This document shows positions 1-6,259 of a stretch of DNA of 12,812 bases, one piece after another. The stretch is taken from contig DAIDJT010000045.1 of assembly GCA_027451265.1 (NCBI GenBank), forward strand, positions 1 through 12,812, read 5' to 3'. The stretch's first letter is position 1, and each line of letters opens with the position of its first letter. The DNA is from Bacteroidales bacterium. Its GTDB lineage: Bacteria; Bacteroidota; Bacteroidia; Bacteroidales; VadinHA17. Made by a program: the position numbers and the translations under genes. Under the pieces are notes generated by a model. It worked only from the letters and a program-made list of their open reading frames with translations. It searched no databases and was not told the DNA's origin.

Positions 1-12
1 GCTAACCGGGCC

Positions 13-2055
13 TTATGTCTTTCTGAATCCGCTCCGTTCAATGAGCGGTTCTATTGATGGTTCGCGTCCGCGGAAGTCCCGGAACAGTTTATCGGGTTCA
101 CGGCTTCCTCCTTTCTCAAGGATATTGTGGCGGAAAGAGCCGGCTGTTTCCTTATTGAAGATGCCCTTCTCCCTGAAGAGGCTGAATGCGTCAGCATCAA
201 GCACCTCGGCCCATTTATAGCCGTAATAACCCGCAGCATATCCACCGGAAAAGAGGTGGGCGAAGGAGACGCTCATGCATACGCCTTCCGCCGCAGGCAG
301 CAGTTCCGCAGGGCTCATGGCAGACCGCTCGAAGGTCACGATGTTTCCGCAATACTGTTCTTCAAGGGTATGCCATGCCATATCAAGCAGCCCGAAACTG
401 AGCTGCCTCATGCAGGCATAACCTTCATTATAGGTGAGTGAATCCCTAAGCCTGTGGAGCATATCATCCGGAATCTTTTCCGCCGTTTTGTAGTGGGCAG
501 CCCATGTGTCAAGCCACTCTTTCTCCCATGCCCAGTTCTCCATTATCTGTGACGGCAGCTCCACGAAGTCACGCTTCACATTGGTGCCCGAGAGGCTCTC
601 ATATGTGCAGTCTGAAAGCATACCATGCAGTGCATGGCCGAACTCATGAAGAAAGGTGTTCATTTCGCTGTGCGAGAGCAATGATGGCCGCGCCGGTGTC
701 GGACGGGTGAAGTTCATCACAAGTGAGATCACTGGGATGATCCTCTTTCCGTTTTCTTTCCACTGTTCGCGGAAACCGGTCATCCATGCCCCGCCGCTCT
801 TGCCCTTGCGGGGATGGAAGTCAAGCATCAGGATGGCAATTATGCCCCTTTCTGGATCATGAACTTCGAAGGCGGTCACCTCATCATTGTATACCGGTAT
901 GTTGTTGTTCTCACTGAATGACAGCCCGTATAGTCTGGTTGCCAGCCCCAGTACTGCCTCCCTGACCTTTTCAAGCGGCATGTAAGGTCTGAGTGCCTCA
1001 TCATCAATGCTGAACCGCTCCATCCGGAGCTTCTCAGACCAGTAGGCCCAGTCCCAGCGTTCAATCCTTCCGTCATGTCCGTGATGCCGGGCATAATCTT
1101 CAATATCCCTGAGGTCTCTCTTGCCGGCAGGGGCTGATGCATCAAGAAGGTCCGCAAGGAACCTGTTTACCTCTTCAGGTGTTGAAGCCATCCGTTCCTC
1201 AAGGGCATAAGCGGCATAGTTCTTAAATCCAAGCAGCCTGGCCATCTCCAGTCTCAGTTCTGCAATCCTGAGAACCAGATCACGGTTATCATGGGTGTTT
1301 CCGCGGAATGCACGGCACGAGTATGCCCTGAATAGCTCCTCACGCAGATCACGCCGTTCAGCGTACTGCATGAACGGCACAAAACTGGGAGCATGAAGGG
1401 AAAAGAGCCAGCCCTTCATACCCTTCTCACCAGCCAGTGCTGCGGCCGCCTCACGCACACCCTCCGGGAGACCGGCAAGTGCATCTTCATCAGTCAGATG
1501 CAAGGTAAAATCATTGGTCTCGGCAAGAACATTCTCCTCAAACTTAAGAGACAATGAGGAGAGTTCCACGGTGATCTCCCTGAACCTCTCCTTACCGGCA
1601 TCGTCCAGACCCGCTCCTCCACGGATGAAGTTTTTATACTTGCGGTCGAGAAGGATCATTTCTTCCTCGTTAAGATTCAAGTCTTCCCTTCTGTCATATA
1701 CACTCTTCACCCTGTCAAAAAGTTCAGGATTAAGTGAAATGTCGTTGCTGAAGGCGGTGAGAACGGGAGATACCACCCTGGCGGCTTCCTGCAGCTCCGG
1801 TGTTGTGTCGGAGCTGTTCAGGTTGAAGAGGACGGGGGTGATGCGGTTAAGCAGTGATCCGGCCTGTTCCAGGGCTTCTATGGTATTGCGGAAGTCTGGT
1901 TCTGCCGGGTTTGATATAATCACGTCTATCTCCTTCCTGGCAATTGAGATGGCCTCTTCAACGGCAGGTTTGAAATGCTCCGGTTTGATCAGCTTAAAGG
2001 GTGGAATGGCGAAGGGGGTGGCCCATTCATTTAAAAGGGGGTTGTCAGGTGTCAT
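13..2055 (-). CDS. M3 family zinc metallopeptidase (oligopeptidase A / peptidyl-dipeptidase Dcp type)
   Basis: This is a complete 680-residue protein, the usual length for bacterial Dcp/oligopeptidase A. The zinc site is plain: HEFGH at residues 470-474 gives two His ligands and the catalytic Glu471. Glu499 in DFVELPSQ lies 29 residues after the first His, the spacing I recall for thimet oligopeptidase. The C-terminal HLFSGGYAAGYYGYKWAEVL segment is also typical of M3 enzymes and carries the substrate-binding tyrosines. There is no signal peptide or membrane segment, so it is probably cytoplasmic and degrades short peptides left by larger proteases. The start at 2055 fits a TATATTTG box 22 bases upstream (2077-2084). 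The gene stands alone, separated from the upstream DUF3127 gene by a terminator and a repeat array. The sequence does not separate dipeptidyl carboxypeptidase from endo-oligopeptidase activity. Confidence 0.93.
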   Translation of the reverse strand: MTPDNPLLNEWATPFAIPPFKLIKPEHFKPAVEEAISIARKEIDVIISNPAEPDFRNTIEALEQAGSLLNRITPVLFNLNSSDTTPELQEAARVVSPVLTAFSNDISLNPELFDRVKSVYDRREDLNLNEEEMILLDRKYKNFIRGGAGLDDAGKERFREITVELSSLSLKFEENVLAETNDFTLHLTDEDALAGLPEGVREAAAALAGEKGMKGWLFSLHAPSFVPFMQYAERRDLREELFRAYSCRAFRGNTHDNRDLVLRIAELRLEMARLLGFKNYAAYALEERMASTPEEVNRFLADLLDASAPAGKRDLRDIEDYARHHGHDGRIERWDWAYWSEKLRMERFSIDDEALRPYMPLEKVREAVLGLATRLYGLSFSENNNIPVYNDEVTAFEVHDPERGIIAILMLDFHPRKGKSGGAWMTGFREQWKENGKRIIPVISLVMNFTRPTPARPSLLSHSEMNTFLHEFGHALHGMLSDCTYESLSGTNVKRDFVELPSQIMENWAWEKEWLDTWAAHYKTAEKIPDDMLHRLRDSLTYNEGYACMRQLSFGLLDMAWHTLEEQYCGNIVTFERSAMSPAELLPAAEGVCMSVSFAHLFSGGYAAGYYGYKWAEVLDADAFSLFREKGIFNKETAGSFRHNILEKGGSREPDKLFRDFRGREPSIEPLIERSGFRKT

Positions 2056-2076
2056 TGTTCAGGTAAGTGGTTTGGG

Positions 2077-2084
2077 CAAATATA
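2077..2084 (-). promoter_or_regulatory. Candidate -7 promoter element of the M3 peptidase gene
   Basis: The minus strand reads TATATTTG, a perfect match to the Bacteroidetes -7 consensus TAnnTTTG, followed by CCC. It lies 21 bases before the ATG at 2055. The -33 position falls inside the heptamer array and shows no clear TTG. This is a sequence match plus family knowledge, with no transcript evidence. Confidence 0.55.
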
Positions 2085-2090
2085 GTTTTA

Positions 2091-2181
2091 ATTGCGATTT
2101 GCGATATTCGATTGGCGAATTGCGAATTGCGATATTCGAATTGCGAATTGCGATATTCGATTGGCGAATTTCGAATTGCGA
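2091..2181. repeat. Heptamer tandem array, 13 units, consensus WTTSCGA
   Basis: Thirteen consecutive 7-base units fill this stretch without a break in phase. On the plus strand the variants are ATTGCGA, TTTGCGA, TATTCGA, TTGGCGA and ATTTCGA. ATTGCGA occurs six times, TATTCGA three times and TTGGCGA twice. The order TATTCGA, TTGGCGA, then a run of ATTGCGA-like units recurs, which suggests block duplication. The array then decays through 2182-2215 (ATTGGGA, ATTCAGA, ATTGTAA and similar). It begins only six bases upstream of the M3 peptidase -7 box. All frames stay open over it, producing spurious peptides with a seven-residue repeat. Confidence 0.93.
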
Positions 2182-2238
2182 AGTAGAATTGGGATCAGGG
2201 GATTCAGAATTGTAACTCCACCTCCGGTCTCTCACTGC

Positions 2239-2271
2239 AAAAAACAATGCCACACCCCGGGGGATGTGGCA
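2239..2271 (-). terminator. Intrinsic terminator after the PPIase/DUF3127 operon
   Basis: On the minus strand a 7-bp stem (TGCCACA pairing with TGTGGCA, 2265-2271 with 2248-2254) closes a GC-rich loop that can extend the stem (CCCCGGGG). A TTG and then six T's follow (2239-2244). It starts 23 bases beyond the stop of the DUF3127 gene, the right position and orientation to end that operon. Confidence 0.8.
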
Positions 2272-2294
2272 CTGATGTGATGTATGGATACTGA

Positions 2295-2678
2295 TCAGAA
2301 TGGCAGGTCGTCCATTTCAGGACTGGGGGAGGGGGCATCTTCAAGTTGCGGGTTGACAATTGCCTGCTGGCCGTTTTCCGCCACGGAAATCCCCCGCGTC
2401 ACTGACAGTGCATTCAGGTTGGTGATGTAATTCGCCACGCCGTTCTTTTCCCAGCGGTTTCCCCTGATGTTAAAGGTCACGGTCACCTCCTGTTTCAGCC
2501 ACGACTCGTCAATAATCTCGCACTTCTCCTGCGTGAGCTGAAACTTTATGAAATCGACATAAGCCTGTCCGCCTCCGCTCTCTTTATGTTCGATGACGAA
2601 CTCCCGCTTACGGAACCGTTCATTTATCCTGTTGACCGGATATACTTCCGCGATCCTGCCGGTGATCTGGTATTCCAT
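2295..2678 (-). CDS. DUF3127 family protein with SSB-like acidic C-terminal tail
   Basis: A 127-residue protein matching the DUF3127 family found in Bacteroidota, judged from MEYQITGRIAEVYPV at the start, the KREFVIEH strand, and FNIRGNRWEKNG with NYITNLNAL at 69-90. The alternating strands resemble a small OB-like fold. The core ends near residue 95. It is followed by a Pro/Ser/Glu-rich linker and the terminal residues DDLPF (123-127), which closely resemble the acidic, Phe-ended tip of single-stranded DNA-binding protein. From this I infer a nucleic-acid role with partner recruitment through the tail; the biochemical function is not known to me. The ATG at 2678 overlaps the cyclophilin TAA by one base (TAATG), so translation is probably coupled. 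It is the last gene of the operon. Confidence 0.85.
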   Translation of the reverse strand: MEYQITGRIAEVYPVNRINERFRKREFVIEHKESGGGQAYVDFIKFQLTQEKCEIIDESWLKQEVTVTFNIRGNRWEKNGVANYITNLNALSVTRGISVAENGQQAIVNPQLEDAPSPSPEMDDLPF

Positions 2679-3139
2679 TATTCTGATTCTGTAATGACAA
2701 TCTTTTCGATTCTGTCACCTGCCCTGATCTGGTCAATCACTTCGACTCCCTCAACAACCTTTCCGAAACAGGTATGCTGCCTGTCGAGGTGTTTGGTGTT
2801 TGTCCTGCTGTGGCATATGAAGAACTGTGATCCTCCGGTGTCTCTTCCGGCGTGTGCCATTGACATCACACCGCGGTCATGGTACTGTTTCTGGCCGGTA
2901 AGCTCGCATTTGATCTTGTAGCCCGGGCCACCTGTACCCACACGCGGATCACCAGGGTCCTTCGAGAATGGGCAGCCTCCCTGGATGACAAAGTCAGGAA
3001 TAACCCTGTGAAAAGCCAGTCCGTCATAGAAACCCTGGCGGGCGAGTTTCACGAAGTTGCTGACTGTGCCGGGGGCATCGTCATCATAGAGAACGGCCTT
3101 CATCAACCCCTTAGGGGTATGTATCTCGGCTGATATCAT
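2678..3139 (-). CDS. Cyclophilin-type peptidyl-prolyl cis-trans isomerase, cytoplasmic
   Basis: A 153-residue single-domain cyclophilin, close to the minimal family length. Signature motifs are FHRVIPDFVIQGG (43-55, catalytic Arg45), MAHAGRDTGGSQFFI (94-108) and HLDRQHTCFGKV (117-128). It catalyses cis-trans isomerisation of X-Pro bonds in folding proteins. There is no signal peptide, so it should act in the cytoplasm, unlike the two exported FKBPs upstream. His122 takes the place of the tryptophan that governs cyclosporin binding in sensitive cyclophilins, which suggests weak cyclosporin binding. The start overlaps the FKBP stop by four bases (ATGA), and its own stop overlaps the start of the DUF3127 gene. 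Confidence 0.93.
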   Translation of the reverse strand: MISAEIHTPKGLMKAVLYDDDAPGTVSNFVKLARQGFYDGLAFHRVIPDFVIQGGCPFSKDPGDPRVGTGGPGYKIKCELTGQKQYHDRGVMSMAHAGRDTGGSQFFICHSRTNTKHLDRQHTCFGKVVEGVEVIDQIRAGDRIEKIVITESE

Positions 3140-3831
3140 TGTTTTACGATATCGAGGAGCTCAACCTCAAATACGAGTGTTGAGTAAGGAGGAATCGGGC
3201 CCTGTCCCTGCTCACCGTAAGCAAGCTCATAGGGGATATAGAATTTGTATTTTGACCCTACGGGCATCAGCTGAATGGCTTCCTGCCATCCTTTGATAAC
3301 CTGGTTCACGCCGAAGGAGGCAGGTTCACCGCGGTCAACTGAAGAGTCAAATTTTGTGCTGTCAAGCAGGGTTCCGGTGTAATGAACCTTAACAACGTCC
3401 GTGGGTCCGGGTTTTGGACCTGTGCCCTGTGTAATGACCTCATACTGAAGTCCGCTGGTGGTCTCCTGGACGCCGTCACGCTTCTTATTTTCAGAAAGGA
3501 ACTTTTCACCTTCGTCAATATTCTTGCCGTACATTGCCTTCATCTTCTCAGCCTGCCTTTTCTGCATGTATGTCATCACAAATCCCTGTGCTGACTGCTC
3601 ATCAAGAGTGTTCTTTCCTGCCTTTGCATCAAGCATCCCTTTGGCGAGCAGTACCGGGTCAATGTCAATGCTGTCAGACATATAATAAAAATAGTTTGCT
3701 ATACCGAGTGCGTACGCCAGGGAGTCATCGGTGCTCTTCACCTTGGTGCCGGTAACGCTTGATTTTGGATTGCATGAAGATACAATCATGGCCGTTGCCA
3801 CGGCGAGAATAACTAAACCTTTGATTTTCAT
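3136..3831 (-). CDS. FKBP-type peptidyl-prolyl isomerase, lipoprotein
   Basis: I place the start at 3831, giving 231 residues, because it yields a clean lipoprotein signal: MKIK, a hydrophobic stretch, then IVSSC with Cys20 as the lipidated residue. The in-frame ATG at 3861 adds ten polar residues and would spoil this signal. Residues 35-118 resemble the helical N-terminal (dimerisation) region of FkpA/Mip proteins, with the DSLAYALGIANY motif. Residues 119-231 form the FKBP domain, with VKVHYTGTLLDSTKFDSS, VIKGWQEAIQLM and YELAYGEQGQGPIPP. It probably assists folding of exported proteins in the periplasm or on the outer membrane. It is a tandem paralogue of the next gene upstream. A TATCTTTG box at 3859-3866 may give it a promoter of its own. 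Confidence 0.92.
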   Translation of the reverse strand: MKIKGLVILAVATAMIVSSCNPKSSVTGTKVKSTDDSLAYALGIANYFYYMSDSIDIDPVLLAKGMLDAKAGKNTLDEQSAQGFVMTYMQKRQAEKMKAMYGKNIDEGEKFLSENKKRDGVQETTSGLQYEVITQGTGPKPGPTDVVKVHYTGTLLDSTKFDSSVDRGEPASFGVNQVIKGWQEAIQLMPVGSKYKFYIPYELAYGEQGQGPIPPYSTLVFEVELLDIVKQ

Positions 3832-3858
3832 TGTGTATGTTTTAGAATTAATTTCCGG

Positions 3859-3866
3859 CAAAGATA
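3859..3866 (-). promoter_or_regulatory. Candidate internal -7 element before the lipoprotein FKBP gene
   Basis: The minus strand has TATCTTTG, which fits TAnnTTTG exactly, 27 bases before the ATG at 3831 and inside the 61-base gap between the two FKBP genes. No matching -33 TTG is visible at the usual spacing, so it may be a weak or chance site. Confidence 0.4.
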
Positions 3867-3892
3867 ATATTTTGGATGTGATGTATGGGATA

Positions 3893-4582
3893 TTACTCTT
3901 CTTTTGTCACCTCGAGCAGCTCCACTTCAAATATTAGTGTTTCAAACGGTTTGATGACGTTGCCTGCACCTCTTTCGCCATAAGCAAGATCATAAGGGAT
4001 GTACAGCATTACCTTTGAGCCTTCCTTCATCAGCTGGAGTCCTTCATTCCATCCGCGGATAACAGCGCTGACCCTGAACTGGGCAGGCTCACCACGGTCA
4101 TATGAAGAGTCGAATTTGCTGCCGTCAATAGTCTTCCCAGTATAATGTACCCTGACGATGTCTTCAGGCCCGGGTGTTTGTCCAGTCCCTGCCTGAAGCA
4201 CTTTGTACTGCAGTCCGCTTGAGGTGGTTATCACTCCTTCTTTTGAGGCATTTTCTGCCAGCCATGATCTGGCGGCTTCTATCTGCTGTCCGTATTCGGC
4301 CATCAGGCGGGCTTTCTCGCGTCGTTGCATGTAAGTGACAATGAATGCGCTGGCTGCAGTATCATTCATAATTGCCTTGTCTTTAGAGGCATCAGTCATC
4401 CCTTTTGAGAAGAGCTTCGTATTTATGTTGATGCTGTCACCGGCATAGTATTTATAATTGGCCACACCAAGTGCATAGGAGAGTGAGTCTTCAGCACCCG
4501 CGAGTTTTGATTTCTGGCCTGTTGCCGGCATGATTGCCAGGTTAACCACGGCCATAATTAGAATGAGTCTGGTGATTTTCAT
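3893..4582 (-). CDS. FKBP-type peptidyl-prolyl isomerase, secreted
   Basis: A 229-residue FkpA/Mip-like protein. Residues 1-22 form a Sec signal peptide (KITR followed by a hydrophobic core ending PATG) with no lipobox cysteine, so the mature form should be a soluble periplasmic protein. Residues 32-115 are the helical N-terminal domain, with DSLSYALGVANYKYY and TYMQRREKARLM. Residues 116-229 are the FKBP domain, with VRVHYTGKTIDGSKFDSSYDRGEP, VIRGWNEGLQLM and YDLAYGERGAG. The same blocks occur in the same order in the gene just downstream, so the pair arose by tandem duplication. It heads the PPIase operon, behind a TATATTTG box at 4644-4651. Confidence 0.92.
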   Translation of the reverse strand: MKITRLILIMAVVNLAIMPATGQKSKLAGAEDSLSYALGVANYKYYAGDSININTKLFSKGMTDASKDKAIMNDTAASAFIVTYMQRREKARLMAEYGQQIEAARSWLAENASKEGVITTSSGLQYKVLQAGTGQTPGPEDIVRVHYTGKTIDGSKFDSSYDRGEPAQFRVSAVIRGWNEGLQLMKEGSKVMLYIPYDLAYGERGAGNVIKPFETLIFEVELLEVTKEE

Positions 4583-4643
4583 TTCTTTATTTTTGAGGTT
4601 CTGACAGGAGCGGTTTCAGTATCCGTTTCCTGTTTCAGTGGGG

Positions 4644-4651
4644 CAAATATA
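4644..4651 (-). promoter_or_regulatory. Candidate -7 promoter element of the FKBP-FKBP-cyclophilin-DUF3127 operon
   Basis: The minus strand reads TATATTTGCCC, identical over 11 bases to the site before the M3 peptidase gene. It lies 61 bases ahead of the ATG at 4582, just beyond the mnmD stop. A -33 element would fall in the end of mnmD, and no clear TTG is seen there. Confidence 0.5.
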
Positions 4652-4658
4652 CCAATAT

Positions 4659-5318
4659 TCATCTCTTCACCGCCCGTGTGAACACTCTTTTTCCGGGGGG
4701 TCCGGGAAGGAGCGTTACTTCAAACCCGAATGACCGGAGCATTCTTTTCAGATTCCCTTTTGCTGAATAGGTCACGAAGACCGAACCGGGGTGCATCACA
4801 GCCGCTATCCGGCGCATCACACCTTCGCTCCACATTTCAGGCTGTTTGTCAGGCCCGAAAGCATCGAAAAAGACCAGGTCATAAATACCAGAGGGGTCTT
4901 CTGTTGTGAGGTCCGTCAGCCTCTTTTCCAGCGTGAACCATTCTGTGATTCTTGCCGGAGAATTCCATGGAACGGTGTGTATTACCCTCAGAAGTTCTTC
5001 GCCTTCTTCTCCTGCCATGGCACCGTAGTTAAGCTGGCTGATGACTGAGATGTCAAGCGGGTATTTCTCAAGGGTGGTGTAGCTGACGCGGATTTTCTCC
5101 CTTCCGGCATGGATAGCTGTAAGCAGGGCATTGAGCCCGGTGCCGAATCCTGCTTCGAGGACAGTAATGTCACCCTGCGGGAGGCTGGCCAGCCCGGCAT
5201 TGATGAAGATATGCCTAGACTCGGTAATTGCTCCGAAACGGGAATGGTAATGTTCATCCATCCCGGGCACGTACAGTGTGTGGGAACCATCTCCGGTCAG
5301 TTTAAGTTCAGTTTCCAT
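4659..5318 (-). CDS. mnmD: tRNA 5-(aminomethyl)-2-thiouridine methyltransferase MnmD
   Basis: A 219-residue protein corresponding to the methyltransferase half of MnmC, without the FAD oxidase half. It uses S-adenosylmethionine to form the last methyl of mnm5s2U at the tRNA wobble position. Visible signatures are the substrate-side segment HYHSRFGAITESRHIFINAG (23-42), the SAM-binding loop EAGFGTG (55-61), and FDAFGPDKQPEMW (151-163), the family's catalytic DxFxP-type motif. SVFVTYSAKGNLKRMLRSFGF and the basic C-terminal end complete the fold. It acts in the cytoplasm after MnmE/MnmG. There is no recognisable promoter: the heptamer array begins nine bases before the ATG, so transcription may read through from the HAD gene. 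Confidence 0.92.
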   Translation of the reverse strand: METELKLTGDGSHTLYVPGMDEHYHSRFGAITESRHIFINAGLASLPQGDITVLEAGFGTGLNALLTAIHAGREKIRVSYTTLEKYPLDISVISQLNYGAMAGEEGEELLRVIHTVPWNSPARITEWFTLEKRLTDLTTEDPSGIYDLVFFDAFGPDKQPEMWSEGVMRRIAAVMHPGSVFVTYSAKGNLKRMLRSFGFEVTLLPGPPGKRVFTRAVKR

Positions 5319-5327
5319 ATTTTAAGT

Positions 5328-5442
5328 GTCAGCAGTCAGCAGTACAGTCAGCAATCAGCACTTCAGTCAGCTGTTGGCAGTCAGTAGTTGGCATTCAGCA
5401 GTTGGCAGTCTGAAGTTGGCAGTCAGCAATTTTCAATCAGCA
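5328..5442. repeat. Heptamer tandem array (GTYRGCA), partly in 14-base units
   Basis: Units of seven bases close to GTCAGCA or GTTGGCA fill this stretch. From 5366 to 5442 eleven heptamers run in unbroken phase, and from 5373 they alternate to give five 14-base units based on GTTGGCAGTCAGCA. In 5328-5365 the phase is broken twice by five-base pieces (GTACA and CTTCA). The array lies directly upstream of mnmD. The same heptamer returns at 6182-6209 on the far side of the HAD gene. Confidence 0.9.
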
Positions 5443-5469
5443 AGCTAAGTTAGCATTGGTTTCCCTCAG

Positions 5470-5533
5470 GACCGTATGACTGCATGACTGCATGACCGCA
5501 AGACCGCAAGACTGCAGGACCGCATGACTGAAC
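5470..5533. repeat. Octamer tandem array, 8 units, consensus GACYGCAN
   Basis: Eight consecutive 8-base units: GACCGTAT, GACTGCAT twice, GACCGCAA twice, GACTGCAG, GACCGCAT, GACTGAAC. The period differs from the adjacent heptamer array and the two are separated by only 27 bases. No spacers and no coding function are apparent. Confidence 0.9.
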
Positions 5534-5540
5534 GCAGTGA

Positions 5541-5570
5541 CAGACCTTCAGACCCTCAGACCTTCAGACC
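5541..5570. repeat. Octamer tandem array (CAGACCTT), overlapping the 3' end of the HAD gene
   Basis: Three full octamers (CAGACCTT, CAGACCCT, CAGACCTT) and six bases of a fourth. Bases 5548-5570 are also the last codons and stop of the HAD gene, so the array crosses the gene boundary. Confidence 0.85.
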
Positions 5571-6168
5571 ATGTTGAGTCATACCATGTCCTCACGTCAG
5601 TGGCAATCATTCCGGCGCGCCTGGCAGCCTCAATGCCGAGGTCGCCGTCTTCAAACACCTCGCAGTCAGCCGGATCAACACCCATCAGCTCTGAGCATCT
5701 GAGGAAGGTCTCAGGGTGGGGCTTGTGGTGTTTTACGTCATTGGCAGTAACAATTATATCAAAGTACTGCCTGATCCCGATTATCTCAAGTGTTTTCTCC
5801 ACGGCATCGCGGTGGCCGCCGGTGCCGACAGACATCGGCATTTTACCGTAATATTTCTGCACCAGAGCGGTGACCGGCTCGATAGGGGTGACATTGTGCT
5901 GAATTGCATAGAACTCCTCGAGCTTCACTTTCATAATATCATCCGGGGAGACAATACCTGTCTTCCCGTTGACGGCAATAACCTCCTCGGCAATCTTCCA
6001 TCCGGGGGCACCTGTAATTGCCTGGAGGAATTCAGTATCCATAACTATTCCGAACCTTTCGCAGGCCTTCTGCCATGCCTGGAAATGCCAGGGCATTGTA
6101 TCTGCGAGGGTTCCGTCAAGATCGAAGATGAGTCCGTTGACTCCGGGGGTAATGTCGTAATCAGGCAT
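5548..6168 (-). CDS. HAD-superfamily hydrolase, beta-phosphoglucomutase / YqaB-like
   Basis: A 206-residue subfamily IA HAD enzyme. Motif I is FDLDGT (15-20), with nucleophile Asp16 and acid/base Asp18. Motif II is SVGTGG (113-118). The motif III lysine is Lys149 in KHHKPHPETF. Motif IV is FEDGDLGIEAARRAGM (172-187). A helical cap lies between motifs I and II. The closest family I recognise is the small group containing beta-phosphoglucomutase and the fructose-1-phosphate phosphatase YqaB, so a sugar-phosphate substrate is likely but cannot be specified. The last residues, WSEGLRV, and the stop are encoded by an octamer repeat array, so the natural C-terminus may have been replaced. Heptamer repeats of one type lie on both sides of the gene. 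Confidence 0.88.
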   Translation of the reverse strand: MPDYDITPGVNGLIFDLDGTLADTMPWHFQAWQKACERFGIVMDTEFLQAITGAPGWKIAEEVIAVNGKTGIVSPDDIMKVKLEEFYAIQHNVTPIEPVTALVQKYYGKMPMSVGTGGHRDAVEKTLEIIGIRQYFDIIVTANDVKHHKPHPETFLRCSELMGVDPADCEVFEDGDLGIEAARRAGMIATDVRTWYDSTWSEGLRV

Positions 6169-6181
6169 CAGATAAAAGGAT

Positions 6182-6209
6182 GTTGGCAGTCAGCAGTCAG
6201 CAGTCAGCC
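6182..6209. repeat. Short heptamer array (GTTGGCA + GTCAGCA), 4 units
   Basis: GTTGGCA, GTCAGCA, GTCAGCA and GTCAGCC in unbroken phase, matching the larger array at 5328-5442 and in the same orientation. It lies 13 bases upstream of the HAD start codon, within the 91-base gap after the SRPBCC gene. Confidence 0.85.
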
Positions 6210-6259
6210 ACCTGCGCCAGGGCTCCGGTGTCTGAAAGCATTCGGCCGCAGTTGGTTAA

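Noticed and set aside
1514..2215. A 233-residue open frame on the plus strand
   Set aside because: It is antisense to the well-supported M3 peptidase gene, composed of Ser/Leu-rich shadow sequence, and ends in the repeat array.
2059..2280. Open frames on both strands across the heptamer array, with seven-residue repeat peptides such as IANCDIR
   Set aside because: A 7-bp repeat without stops stays open in several frames and gives heptad peptides automatically. None has a start context or a family resemblance, and the terminator and promoter lie within the same stretch.
3832..3861. Longer start for the lipoprotein FKBP
   Set aside because: The ten extra residues are polar, lie over the candidate -7 box, and would put the lipoprotein signal internal.
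5328..5570. Possible CRISPR array
   Set aside because: The repeats are contiguous 7-8 base units without spacers of constant length and without cas genes.
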